In this document: piece after piece, positions 51,738 to 60,339 of the stretch
Layout: every line of letters begins with the position of its first letter
Position numbering within the stretch: position 1 is the stretch's first letter
Position numbers and translations under genes: made by a program
Notes under the pieces: generated by a model
The model's database searches: none
The model's input: the letters and a program-made list of their open reading frames with translations, nothing else
Told to the model about the DNA's origin: nothing
Assembly: GCA_050184415.1 (NCBI GenBank)
Contig: JBFXAJ010000009.1
Span: forward strand, 53,976-117,975
DNA from: JADLGL01 sp050184415
GTDB lineage: Bacteria; Pseudomonadota; Alphaproteobacteria; Rhizobiales; Kaistiaceae
Direction of reading: 5' to 3'
Length of the DNA stretch: 64,000 bases

Positions 51738-53156
51738 ATGGGCAAGATTACCGGGTTCCTCGAGGTCGAGCGTTCGGACCGGCACTACGCGCCGGTCGAG
51801 GGGCGCGTGAAGAACTATAACGAGTTCTACGTTCCGCTCGGCGACGAGGCGACGCGGAAGCAGGCGTCGCGCTGCATGGATTGCGGCATCCCGTTCTGCC
51901 ACACCGGCTGCCCGGTCAATAACCAGATCCCGGACTGGAACGACCTCGTCTATCACGCCGACTGGCGGAAGGCGCTGATCAACCTCCAGTCGACCAACAA
52001 CTTCCCCGAGATCACCGGCCGCGTCTGCCCCGCGCCCTGCGAGGAGAGCTGCACCCTCAACATCATCGACAGCCCGGTCACCATCAAGACCATCGAAGCC
52101 GCGATCGCCGACAAGGGTTTCGAGAACGGCTGGATCGTCCCCGACGCTCCGGCGGCGAAGACCGGCAAGCGGATCGCGATCGTCGGCTCCGGCCCGGCCG
52201 GTCTCGCCGCGGCCCAGCAGCTCGCCCGCGCCGGCCATGACGTCCACGTCTTCGAGAAGAACGCCAAGGCCGGCGGCCTGATGCGCTACGGCATCCCGGA
52301 CTTCAAGATGGAGAAGATCCACGTCATCCGCCGCGTCGAGCAGATGGAAGCCGAGGGTGTCACCTTCCACTACAACGAGCACATCGGCGTCACCCGGCCC
52401 GCCGCCGAGCTGGTCCGCGACTTCGACGCGGTGATCCTTGCCGGCGGCGCCGAGAAGGGGCGCGACCTGCCGATCCCCGGCCGCGACCTCGACGGCATCC
52501 ATTTCGCGATGGAGTTCCTGCCGCAGCAGAACCGGCGCGTCGGCGACGAGCCGCTTCGCACCAACAAGGAGATCCTTGCGGGAGGGCGGCATGTCGTCGT
52601 CATCGGCGGCGGCGACACCGGGTCGGACTGCATCGGCACCTCGATCCGCCAGGGTGCGCTCTCGGTCGTCCAGCTCGAGATCATGCCCGAGCCGCCGCTC
52701 AAGCCGAACAAGGCGCTGACCTGGCCGGACTGGCCAATGCGCCTCCGCACCTCCTCTTCGCACCAGGAAGGCGCCGAGCGTGAGTTCGCGGTGACGACGG
52801 TCGCGTTCGAAGGATCGAACGGCAAGCTCGAGAAGCTCCGCTGCGCCCGCGTCGGCAAGGACTTCAAGCCGATCCCGGGCACCGAGTTCGACCTCAAGGC
52901 CGACCTTGCCCTCCTTGCGATGGGCTTCGTCTCGCCGATCCACGAAGGCATGCTCGACGAGCTCAAGACCGAGTTCGACCAGCGCGGCAACGTGAAGGCC
53001 AACGACCTCGCCTACCAGACCTCGGTGGCGAAGGTGTTCGCCTGCGGCGACATGCGCCGCGGGCAGTCGCTGGTGGTGTGGGCGATCCGCGAAGGCCGCC
53101 AGGCGGCGCACTCGGTGGACAAGTTCCTGATGGGGACGACCACGCTGCCGCGGTAG
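51738..53156 (+). CDS. gltD: Glutamate synthase small subunit
   Basis: A 472-residue GltD, the FAD/NADPH-dependent subunit that passes electrons to GltB. N-terminal iron-sulfur cysteines C46, C49, C54 and C58 lie in C-M-D-C-G-I-P-F-C-H-T-G-C, with a second set in C-P-A-P-C-E-E-S-C. The FAD motif is IVGSGPAGLAAAQQLARAG, the NADPH motif is VIGGGDTGSDC, and the A-C-G-D-M-R-R-G-Q-S-L-V-V-W-A-I end is conserved. The ATG at 51738 fits the family N-terminus. Confidence 0.97.
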   Translation: MGKITGFLEVERSDRHYAPVEGRVKNYNEFYVPLGDEATRKQASRCMDCGIPFCHTGCPVNNQIPDWNDLVYHADWRKALINLQSTNNFPEITGRVCPAPCEESCTLNIIDSPVTIKTIEAAIADKGFENGWIVPDAPAAKTGKRIAIVGSGPAGLAAAQQLARAGHDVHVFEKNAKAGGLMRYGIPDFKMEKIHVIRRVEQMEAEGVTFHYNEHIGVTRPAAELVRDFDAVILAGGAEKGRDLPIPGRDLDGIHFAMEFLPQQNRRVGDEPLRTNKEILAGGRHVVVIGGGDTGSDCIGTSIRQGALSVVQLEIMPEPPLKPNKALTWPDWPMRLRTSSSHQEGAEREFAVTTVAFEGSNGKLEKLRCARVGKDFKPIPGTEFDLKADLALLAMGFVSPIHEGMLDELKTEFDQRGNVKANDLAYQTSVAKVFACGDMRRGQSLVVWAIREGRQAAHSVDKFLMGTTTLPR

Positions 53157-53384
53157 TCGGCGTTGACAGCCCCCCAAGGGGCCAGCTGGCACAAGTCGCA
53201 GTTGCCTTGCCCCCGGTCGCTCTCGTCGGCATTATCCCAAAAGGTCTGGGGGCCTTCGATGCGACGGTCACGATCGCATCCGCTTCACTGTTCCTTCCGT
53301 CGTCGTCAGTCGCCCCCGGGACAAAGGGATGCTCCGGCGCAGTCCGCGCCAGGGTGCGTTTAGCCGACCAGGAACGGAGCCTCC

Positions 53385-54893
53385 ATGAACGCCCCGACCG
53401 ACACCATCGCCGCCCGCCCCAGCCTGCGGCGACGCCATTTCGCCCTGGTGGCAGCGGTTTTCGGTGCGCTCGCGACGACGGCGCCCGCCGGAGCGCAGGT
53501 GACGTTGCCCACCGATGCGAGCCCCACCTGCGTGGTGGAGCCGGCGACGTTCCAGTCGTGGTTCGTCGGCGAGGGGACCGGCCGCGAGCAGGATTTCAGG
53601 GTCGCCAACAGCGTCGGGTTCCCGACCGATAACACCGTGTGCGACTTCTATGTCTGGGGCGCGCAGATGTTCCTGTGGCTGACCTCGCCGTCCGGCAATG
53701 GCCTCGTCCTCGACGAGGTCGGCTTCTTCAACGTGCTGCCGCCCGACGCGTCCAACCGGCGGATGCTCCAGGCCAACACCGACGACGCGCCGATCGCCTT
53801 CGACCTCCGCTCCGGCAAGCCCGACGATGTCGGCGAGTTCGGACAGGCGGGCGGGGGCGGCGTGTTGCTCTCCCAGGCCGGCTCGCTCGTCTACTATGGC
53901 GTCCACGTCAATGACGTCTTCGCCTATCTCGTCACCGGGCAGGATTCCGGTGCGCTGACCGGAACCGTGTTCCCGCGCAACGCGGACGACCTGGCCGCGA
54001 TCACGGCCTATGTGAACGCCACCTTCCCCGGCGCGACGGTCGATGCACCGGACGGCCTGGCGATCGAGCTCAAGACGTCCTGGGTCGCGCTCGATACGAT
54101 TCCGAACGAGCTGCAGGATCAGTTCCTGACGATCGAAGCCGTCGTGCCGCGCTTCGAGCCGAGCGCCGACAATCTGACCTGGACCGAGGCCGGCACCGAG
54201 CTCATCAGCCTTGCGCTCACCGGCGTCCACATCGTGGGATCGGTGCAGAACCATCCCGAGCTGGTCTGGATCACCTACGAGCACGTCCTCAACGCGCCCG
54301 ACGCCGACTATTACTACACCAACGCCGCCGGCGAGATCGTGCTTCGGCCCTACGACGCGTCCGGCACGTTCCTGTTTGCCGCGACTGGCGCGCCGGCGAC
54401 GCCGGCCAATGTCGAGTGCATGAAGGAGACGAACACCGGCGCCATCGCCGCGGTGATGAGCACGACGACGCCGACCGATCCGGTCTGCGCCGGCGGGATC
54501 GTGCCGACGCATGTCGTCCGGGCCTTCCCTTGGGGGAGCACGGCCAACTCGCAGGACACGGCCGTGGTGACGAACAACACGCTGCTCCTGTCGATCAACA
54601 ACTCGGTCCGGCCGCAGCTCGCCGCGGACGATCCGCGGGCCAACTACATCCTCTCCGGCGGCATCTGGACGAGCGCGCCGAGCGCTACGGCCGATGCGCC
54701 GATCCCGAATGCTGCCGACTTCACCGCGACCGCCCTCCGCGGCTCACTCTTCCTCGCCAACTCGACGATGGAGACGTTCCGCCAGGGCACCAATTGCTTC
54801 ACCTGCCACAACGTCGAAGCCACGGCGACGACCGGCTTCGGCCTGTCGCACATCTACGGCCAGATCATCCCGCTGGTACCGCCCGCGCCGTAG
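53385..54893 (+). CDS. Large exported monoheme cytochrome-like protein
   Basis: 502 residues. The N-terminus R-R-R-H-F-A-L-V-A-A-V-F-G has a hydrophobic core and an A-G-A-Q cleavage site, so it is exported (Sec, or weakly Tat-like). The long middle region is beta-rich with no known domain. One heme c motif C471-F-T-C-H475 lies 28 residues from the C-terminus. No obvious axial methionine follows it; a His in L-S-H-I-Y could serve. I know no named family. It is monocistronic, convergent with the next gene. Confidence 0.78.
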   Translation: MNAPTDTIAARPSLRRRHFALVAAVFGALATTAPAGAQVTLPTDASPTCVVEPATFQSWFVGEGTGREQDFRVANSVGFPTDNTVCDFYVWGAQMFLWLTSPSGNGLVLDEVGFFNVLPPDASNRRMLQANTDDAPIAFDLRSGKPDDVGEFGQAGGGGVLLSQAGSLVYYGVHVNDVFAYLVTGQDSGALTGTVFPRNADDLAAITAYVNATFPGATVDAPDGLAIELKTSWVALDTIPNELQDQFLTIEAVVPRFEPSADNLTWTEAGTELISLALTGVHIVGSVQNHPELVWITYEHVLNAPDADYYYTNAAGEIVLRPYDASGTFLFAATGAPATPANVECMKETNTGAIAAVMSTTTPTDPVCAGGIVPTHVVRAFPWGSTANSQDTAVVTNNTLLLSINNSVRPQLAADDPRANYILSGGIWTSAPSATADAPIPNAADFTATALRGSLFLANSTMETFRQGTNCFTCHNVEATATTGFGLSHIYGQIIPLVPPAP

Positions 54894-54953
54894 GACCGGG
54901 CGCCGCCGCCGATCGGCGCCGAACCCGGCCGCTTCAGCGCGGTTCGGGGGCGG

Positions 54954-55463
54954 CTAAGGCCCGCGCTGCATTGGCGGGAGCGCCGTGCACCGCTCGAGGA
55001 AGTCCGGCGCGAGCTCGAGGAGGTTTTCGACCGGTGCGTGGATCCGGTAGGTCCGGAGGAACGTGTCCTGGACCTCGAACGCGACTTCCGTCTCGCCCTC
55101 GAGGGCCGCGAAGACGTCGGCGAGGACGATGTCCTGCGACCGCAATTGCCCGCTGGCCTGCGAGAACGACCACCGAGAGGTGGTCGGCGGTTTTGCGCCG
55201 AGAGTCATCGTGACGTCCACCCGGCCAAGCGGCGTGTCGTAGTTGGTCGGCTGGACGAGGATGAAGCTCGGCGCGATCAGGGCGCTGTTGATGCAGACGA
55301 AGGCAATCGCGCCGTCAAAGGTCGCCGGCCGCGAGATGAACACGGCCTGTTCGCCGGTGTTGGGATTAACGTTGTTCTCGAGCGTCCACTGCGCGAATGC
55401 AGCGCCCGGGACGCCGATTCCAATCACCAGCAATGCGACTCCGACCAGCAGCGGCCTGTTCAT
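54954..55463 (-). CDS. Exported protein of unknown function
   Basis: 169 residues with a clear signal peptide (residues 4-23, ending A-F-A-Q). The mature part has a W-T-L-E-N-N start, two cysteines (about 57 and 160) and beta-strand-like hydrophobic periodicity. Similar-looking invasion-associated-locus-type periplasmic proteins exist, but I see no decisive motif. Convergent with the monoheme gene; a hairpin CCGAACC...GGTTCGG at about 54919-54949 lies between them. Confidence 0.75.
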   Translation of the reverse strand: MNRPLLVGVALLVIGIGVPGAAFAQWTLENNVNPNTGEQAVFISRPATFDGAIAFVCINSALIAPSFILVQPTNYDTPLGRVDVTMTLGAKPPTTSRWSFSQASGQLRSQDIVLADVFAALEGETEVAFEVQDTFLRTYRIHAPVENLLELAPDFLERCTALPPMQRGP

Positions 55464-55617
55464 GCGATCCTCCGTTCGGGAACGCTAACACGAGCATACC
55501 TCCTGCCCAAGCCGGCCGGGTGTTCCGGATGGCACATCGCGATGTTCGATTTCGCGGACGATGCAGTAAGTAGAGGCCTCAGGTGAGTATGGTGACCATG
55601 AAGTTCTGCACGCGCCA

Positions 55618-55632
55618 TTAACCAAACGTTAA
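55618..55632. promoter_or_regulatory. CtrA box (TTAA-N7-TTAA)
   Basis: TTAA-CCAAACG-TTAA matches the full CtrA consensus TTAA-N7-TTAA. It lies about 100 bp upstream of a strong plus-strand terminator and 216 bp before the DUF1465 gene. CtrA is the master cell-cycle regulator of alphaproteobacteria; cpdR and gapR homologues occur in this window. Confidence 0.75.
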
Positions 55633-55649
55633 GCTTTGCGGCGGCTAGA

Positions 55650-55750
55650 TCGGGCCCGTCCAGTCACCTGGATTGCGAGTGGCCCTGCCGCTCTGTTTGA
55701 TGCCTACCCTTTCGAACTGGAAAGCCGCGCCATTTTGCGCGGCTTTTTCC
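55650..55750 (+). ncRNA. Candidate CtrA-controlled small RNA
   Basis: A gene-free stretch of about 100 nt runs from just after the CtrA box to a perfect Rho-independent terminator at 55721-55746 (AAAGCCGCGC / GCGCGGCTTT, loop CATTTT, then TTCC). It includes the internal stem CCAG-TCA-CTGG-like GTCCAGTCACCTGGAT (near 55658). No coding frame is evident. The 5' end is a guess; the RNA is a candidate, not a known family. Confidence 0.5.
55721..55746 (+). terminator. Rho-independent terminator of the candidate sRNA
   Basis: Perfect 10-bp stem with loop CATTTT and a run of five T (55744-55748) on the plus strand. No protein gene ends nearby on this strand. Confidence 0.8.
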
Positions 55751-55847
55751 TTTGCGGCATCCAGGCGTGACGATAGGCGCCCGACGAGTGTTGCCGATCG
55801 CGGCACGCCGGCGCGTGCTATAAGACGCCGATGGCCAAGGGGCGGTG

Positions 55848-56366
55848 ATGAGGGACCAGGCAGATCTTCGCGGTGCGGCCGTGCCCGTCGCCTTCGCGCC
55901 TCGCTTCGCGGGGTCGGAGACGTTCAACGCGCTCTTCCGCGACGGCATGGCCCTCGTCGAAGAAACGGCCGCCTATCTCGACGGCGACGGGCGCCGGGAA
56001 GCCAAGGGCCTGTCGCGGATCGGCGGCCTCACCTACGCGACCGAATCGATGCGCCTCACGAGCCGGCTGATGCAGGTCGCGTCCTGGCTCCTCCTGCAGC
56101 GCGCGGTCAACGAAGGCGAGATGCAGCGCGAGCAGGTCCTCCGCGAGCGAGCCAAGGTGCGCCTACGCGGCTTCGAGAGCCTCATGACCGGCGCCGGCTG
56201 GAACGATCTTCCCGACCGGCTGCAGGATCTCGTCGCGCGGTCGATGCGGCTCCAGGGTCGGATCCGGATGCTCGACGAGGCGATCTACCAGCCGCGGCCC
56301 GCGCCGAGCAGCAATCCGGTGGCCGAACAGCATGGCCGGCTTCTCGCCGCGTTCGGTCGGAAGTAG
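55848..56366 (+). CDS. DUF1465 family protein
   Basis: A 172-residue, largely helical protein of DUF1465, a family restricted to alphaproteobacteria and of unknown biochemistry. Seen are F-N-A-L-F-R-D-G-M-A-L-V-E-E-T-A, a central Y-A-T-E-S-M-R-L-T-S-R-L-M-Q-V-A-S-W-L-L motif, and L-D-E-A-I-Y-Q-P near the end. ATG at 55848 (a GTG sits one codon before) with GGGGCGG upstream. The CtrA box at 55618 could reach it by read-through of the sRNA terminator. Confidence 0.85.
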   Translation: MRDQADLRGAAVPVAFAPRFAGSETFNALFRDGMALVEETAAYLDGDGRREAKGLSRIGGLTYATESMRLTSRLMQVASWLLLQRAVNEGEMQREQVLRERAKVRLRGFESLMTGAGWNDLPDRLQDLVARSMRLQGRIRMLDEAIYQPRPAPSSNPVAEQHGRLLAAFGRK

Positions 56367-56579
56367 CCCGACGCCCCATGAACGGGTCGCGATCGCCGGC
56401 GAACAGGTTCCAACGCGCCTTCGCGTGCCGTGGGGATGCCCGAAAGCACGATAAACTGGCGTAAAGCCGCCATTTCCTTCCTGAACGGAAGAAAACCGCC
56501 GCTTCAGGCTTCCCTCAGAGCAGGGGGCGTAGAACCACACCATCGAAACCGAAACGCCACCCCCCTGATGGAGGCGACA

Positions 56580-56717
56580 ATGTTCAGCAAGCTCTTCCGC
56601 AAGACCCAGCCCAAGGAAGCGACCCCGGCCTCGGCCCGCGCCGTCAGCAAGGAGATGGAGGCCCGCCTCCTCATCCTCGCCCTCAAGAACGGTCAGCCCG
56701 TCCGCCGCGCGGCCTAA
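56580..56717 (+). CDS. 45-residue basic small protein
   Basis: A short frame with a strong ribosome site (GGAGG, 7 nt before the ATG). The predicted peptide has a basic N-terminus (F-S-K-L-F-R-K) and an amphipathic helix (E-M-E-A-R-L-L-I-L-A-L-K). It is convergent with ruvB and overlaps its stop by 4 bp. No family known. The good ribosome site and GC-skewed codon use suggest it is real. Confidence 0.6.
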   Translation: MFSKLFRKTQPKEATPASARAVSKEMEARLLILALKNGQPVRRAA

Positions 56718-57751
56718 GCCTCGGCATCGGGAAACAGACCAAACTGCCCGCTCGCGGCGCCGCCCGGCGCCTCCAGGCCGAGATGCCGGAAGGCATTGGC
56801 CGTCAGGAGACGGCCGCGCGGGGTCCGCTGCACGAACCCCTGCTGGATGAGATAGGGCTCGACGATCTCCTCGATCGCGTCCCGCGGCTCCGCCAGAGCC
56901 GCCGCGATCGTCTCGACCCCGACCGGACCGCCCCCAAACCCTTCGGCGATGGTCGTGAGGTAGCGGCGGTCCAATTGGTCGAAGCCGAGCGAGTCGACCT
57001 CGAGCCGCCGCAGGGCTTTGTCCGCAATGCCGGCGTCGATCACCCCGTCGCCTTCGACGAAGGCGAAGTCCGACACCCGCCGCAGAAGCCGGCTCGCGAT
57101 CCGCGGCGTGCCGCGCGACCGGCGGGCGATCTCCACCGCGCCCTCGACCGTCATGCGAACGCCGAGGATCCGGGCGCCCCGCGAGACGATCTCGGTCAGC
57201 TCCTCCACGGTGTAGAAATTCAGCCGCACCGGAATCCCGAACCGGTCGCGGAGCGGATTGGTCAGGAGGCCGAGCCGCGTCGTGGCCCCCACCAGCGTGA
57301 ACTTCGCGAGGTCGATCCGGACCGAGCGGGCCGCCGGCCCCTCGCCGATGATGAGGTCGAGCTGGAAGTCCTCCATCGCGGGATAGAGGATCTCTTCCAC
57401 CGCCGGATTGAGCCGGTGGATTTCGTCGATGAAGAGGACGTCGCGCTCCTCGAGATTGGTCAGGAGGGCCGCGAGGTCCCCCGCCTTCGAGATCACCGGC
57501 CCTGAGGTCGCGCGGAAATTCACGCCGAGCTCGCGAGCGACGATCTGCGCCAGCGTCGTCTTGCCGAGGCCGGGCGGCCCGACGAACAGCACGTGGTCGA
57601 GCGGCTTGCCGCGGGCGCGGGCGGCCTCGACGAAGACCCGGAGATTGGCGCGGGCCTGCGCCTGGCCGATGAATTCGTCGAGTTTCTGGGGACGGAGGCT
57701 CCGGTCCGCCTCGTCCTCCTCCCTCGGCTCCGCGGACAGGAGCCGGCTCAC
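56714..57751 (-). CDS. ruvB: Holliday junction branch migration ATPase RuvB
   Basis: A 345-residue AAA+ motor that drives branch migration with RuvA. Walker A is G-P-P-G-L-G-K-T at 58-65, Walker B F-I-D-E at 107-110, sensor 1 is in GATTRLG, and the arginine-finger region is L-R-D-R-F-G-I. The C-terminal winged helix ends in F-V-Q-R-T-P-R-G-R. Start is a GTG at 57751 overlapping the upstream membrane-protein stop (GTGA). Three membrane-protein genes separate it from ruvA. Confidence 0.96.
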   Translation of the reverse strand: MSRLLSAEPREEDEADRSLRPQKLDEFIGQAQARANLRVFVEAARARGKPLDHVLFVGPPGLGKTTLAQIVARELGVNFRATSGPVISKAGDLAALLTNLEERDVLFIDEIHRLNPAVEEILYPAMEDFQLDLIIGEGPAARSVRIDLAKFTLVGATTRLGLLTNPLRDRFGIPVRLNFYTVEELTEIVSRGARILGVRMTVEGAVEIARRSRGTPRIASRLLRRVSDFAFVEGDGVIDAGIADKALRRLEVDSLGFDQLDRRYLTTIAEGFGGGPVGVETIAAALAEPRDAIEEIVEPYLIQQGFVQRTPRGRLLTANAFRHLGLEAPGGAASGQFGLFPDAEA

Positions 57752-58224
57752 GACGGCATCCCCGTCCGCACGCGCCTGTCGGCCATCGCCTTGCGGACGC
57801 TGCCGAAGATGATGCCGCACACCGCGGCAGCGATCGCGCAGCCCGCGGCGACTTCGACGATGCTGATCCAAAGGGCCTCTTCGGGATGCGACAGGCCGCC
57901 GACGATGCCCCAAAGACCGCCGAGGATGGCGGCGACCATAATCGACAGTACGACGGCGCGGCCGCGCTCATGGGGCGGCACCAGCCAGCCCATGGCCGCT
58001 CCGGCGACGAACAGCGGCAGCGCGCCCGACACGAAGGCGATGACGACATAGGCGAGCGCCGGGCTGCTCATATTCGTCTCCGGCTGCCAGCCGAGGATGC
58101 TCCCGAGCACCGTAAGGATGACCGCTCCCAGCGCCGGGCCGCAGATCGCGTAGGCGAGGCCGAGAAGGATCGCCGGGAGAAGGGGTGAACGGTCCTGGAG
58201 CCGGGGAGAAGCCGTGTTCGTCAT
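57748..58224 (-). CDS. Four-TM membrane protein 1 in the ruv cluster
   Basis: 158 residues with about four TM helices (about 17-42, 58-78, 92-115, 122-147). It shares the G-P-A-L-G start pattern and overall layout with the two membrane proteins upstream, suggesting duplication. It is coupled to ruvB by a GTGA overlap. No family recognised. Confidence 0.8.
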   Translation of the reverse strand: MTNTASPRLQDRSPLLPAILLGLAYAICGPALGAVILTVLGSILGWQPETNMSSPALAYVVIAFVSGALPLFVAGAAMGWLVPPHERGRAVVLSIMVAAILGGLWGIVGGLSHPEEALWISIVEVAAGCAIAAAVCGIIFGSVRKAMADRRVRTGMPS

Positions 58225-58267
58225 GACGCCCTCGAGCGTGGCCGATGCCGCGCCGCCAGGCGATCCT

Positions 58268-58720
58268 CTAACGCACGGCCTCCCGCCCCAGCCAGCCCAG
58301 GATGAAGCGGAACAGCCAGCCGCAGACTGCGGCCGCAAGACCGCCGGCGAGGCCGATGCCGAAGAACACGTAGCCGTTGGTGTCCATCAAGTGGAGGGCG
58401 ACCCAGAGGATTCCGGTCAGGCCGGTGAAGGTGAAGCCCACGATCGCCGACAGCATCACGAATTCCCGCCGGGATGTCCCGCGACCGATCATGCCGACGG
58501 CAAGGCCGGTCGCGGCGAGCGGCGGGCTTGCGAACAGCACCCCGGCGAACGCGAGGAAGGCCGCGGAGAGCGTCTCGTACGATCCCAGCTTCTGGATCCA
58601 TGGAAGGTGGAGGAGCATCAGGAGCGCCGCGCCGCCGAGCGGGGCGAGGACGCCGAAGAAGAGCGCCGCCGCCAGCGGCGACCCGCCTGCAGTCTGGCCG
58701 GCCTTCGAAGATGTTCTCAT
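58268..58720 (-). CDS. Four-TM membrane protein 2 in the ruv cluster
   Basis: 150 residues, about four TM helices, similar in size and topology to its two neighbours (compare P-L-A-A-T-G-L-A-V with P-M-L-A-T-G-L-F-V of protein 3). GGGGGTTGG lies upstream of the ATG. A 138-bp gap separates it from protein 3 and 43 bp from protein 1. Function unknown. Confidence 0.78.
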   Translation of the reverse strand: MRTSSKAGQTAGGSPLAAALFFGVLAPLGGAALLMLLHLPWIQKLGSYETLSAAFLAFAGVLFASPPLAATGLAVGMIGRGTSRREFVMLSAIVGFTFTGLTGILWVALHLMDTNGYVFFGIGLAGGLAAAVCGWLFRFILGWLGREAVR

Positions 58721-58858
58721 GTGCGCCAACCCCCGCCGACGCGGCTGCCGCCGGGGAATGCTGCGGCGCCATGAGGAAGCGCGCGGAGGTCGGCGGCGCA
58801 ACGGCGGGTTCCCGGCGGAAAGGCGGCGTTGTTGCGGAATCTCGCGGAGGGCGGGCGG

Positions 58859-59293
58859 TCACGCTGCCCCCTTCATGCGTCGGCGCAGCAGCGTGAAGAA
58901 TCCGAGCACGACGCAGGCGGCGGACGCGGCGACGCCACCGATGGCCGCGATGGCAACGATCAGGCGCCAGCTCGGCGCGATCGAGACCGAGCCGAGAAAC
59001 CCCCAGATGAGACCGGAGATGCCGGTCAGGAGAAAGCCGAGCGCGGCCGACTGGAGGAGCAGCGAGACGAAGCCGGCGCCGCGTTGCTCCGCAGCGGCGA
59101 CGAAAAGGCCCGTCGCGAGCATCGGCGGCAGCCCGATGACATAGAGGCTGAGAGCCAGCTCGAAGAAGGAGCCCGGCTGGACCGGGCCGAGATTGCGGAT
59201 CGCCGGCGACAGGACGCCGAGCGTAATGCCGAGGCCGAGAGCGGGGCCGAGAAGCGCGTAGGTGAGGGCAGTGACGACGACCTTGCTTGCCAT
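58859..59293 (-). CDS. Four-TM membrane protein 3 in the ruv cluster
   Basis: 144 residues with about four TM helices (about 8-30, 45-68, 75-97, 112-135) and a basic C-terminus. It starts 15 bp after the ruvA stop, so it is in the ruvA transcript. Related in layout to proteins 1 and 2. Function unknown. Confidence 0.8.
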   Translation of the reverse strand: MASKVVVTALTYALLGPALGLGITLGVLSPAIRNLGPVQPGSFFELALSLYVIGLPPMLATGLFVAAAEQRGAGFVSLLLQSAALGFLLTGISGLIWGFLGSVSIAPSWRLIVAIAAIGGVAASAACVVLGFFTLLRRRMKGAA

Positions 59294-59308
59294 GTCAGCC
59301 CCCGCGCC

Positions 59309-59926
59309 TCATCGGGCGAGCTCGCGGAGACCGAGACGGATCAGCGCTTCCGTGGTCGCCTCCTCGCCCGCGGAGCGCTGCGCCGTCGCGACCGCCGCGC
59401 TCGCCTGAAGCTCGGCATAGCCGAGATTGACCAACGCCGACACCGCATCGGCGACCGGGCGGGGGGCACGCCTCTCCGCAAGCTCGGACTGCAGGCGGAC
59501 CAGTGCCGGGTCCGCGTCGGCATAGGCCGGCGCCTTGTCCTTCAGCTCCGTGACGATGCGCTCGGCGACGCGCTTGCCGACGCCGGGGGCGCGCGCGAGC
59601 GACGCCTTGTCGGCGAGCGCGATCGCGGTGGCGAGGTCGCCAGGCTTGAGGGTCGACAGCACGCCGAGCGCGACCTTGGCGCCGACCCCCTGCACGGTCA
59701 TCAGGAGGTGGAACCACTGTCGCTCAAGCTCGGTCCCGAAGCCGTAGAGCCGGATCAAATCCTCGCGGACATAAGTGTCGATCAGGAGCGCCGCCGCCTC
59801 GCCGGGCTGCGGCAGCGCCTGCAGCGTCCGCGCCGAGCAATGGACCTCATAGCCGACGCCCTGGACGTCGAGGATGACGGAGTCGTCGCCATAGGAATCG
59901 ACGATGCCGCGGAGCTTGCCGATCAT
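59309..59926 (-). CDS. ruvA: Holliday junction DNA-binding protein RuvA
   Basis: A 205-residue RuvA: domain I begins M-I-G-K-L-R-G-I-V-D-S. Tandem helix-hairpin-helix motifs lie at G-V-G-A-K-V-A-L-G and APGVGKRVAERIVTELKDK. A flexible linker leads to domain III, which contacts RuvB. It binds four-way junctions as a tetramer. Its start overlaps the vapC stop (ATGA), an unusual coupling to a toxin gene. Confidence 0.96.
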   Translation of the reverse strand: MIGKLRGIVDSYGDDSVILDVQGVGYEVHCSARTLQALPQPGEAAALLIDTYVREDLIRLYGFGTELERQWFHLLMTVQGVGAKVALGVLSTLKPGDLATAIALADKASLARAPGVGKRVAERIVTELKDKAPAYADADPALVRLQSELAERRAPRPVADAVSALVNLGYAELQASAAVATAQRSAGEEATTEALIRLGLRELAR

Positions 59927-60339
59927 CGCGGGCCGCCCGGACTGACGATGTCGATTGTCGGAAAGTAGCGTGCGTAGGTGTCGGGATCGCGCGTCAGCAG
60001 GCGGTAGCCGCGGACAGCCGCGTGGGCGCCGATGAAGAAGTCCGGAAGGGGGGCTGTGCGGATACCGCCGGCACGCCGGTAGGCGAGGTACGCCTTGCCG
60101 GCCAGGAATGCAGCCTCCCACGGGATGCTCTCGCGGCGAAAGCGATCGGGGGCGAAGGTCGTGTCCAGCTCCTCGGCCGTGGCATACCCGGCGGAAAGCT
60201 CCGCGAAGATGACCTGATTGATGACGGTCGAACCCGAGTCCGCCGCCTCGCGCAACGCCTCGCTCGACCACGCCCACCACTCCGAGCCGTCATCGGCGAC
60301 ATCGAGGAGGACGTTCGTGTCGACGAGCGTGTCAGTCAT
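59923..60339 (-). CDS. vapC: VapC family PIN-domain toxin
   Basis: A 138-residue PIN-domain ribonuclease. The first acidic residue is in L-V-D-T-N-V-L-L-D, Glu in F-A-E-L-S-A-G, and the later acidic cluster in P-D-F-F-I-G-A-H-A and L-T-R-D-P-D-T-Y. All expected PIN acidic positions are present, so it looks active. It overlaps vapB by 8 bp and ruvA by 4 bp. Confidence 0.93.
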   Translation of the reverse strand: MTDTLVDTNVLLDVADDGSEWWAWSSEALREAADSGSTVINQVIFAELSAGYATAEELDTTFAPDRFRRESIPWEAAFLAGKAYLAYRRAGGIRTAPLPDFFIGAHAAVRGYRLLTRDPDTYARYFPTIDIVSPGGPR

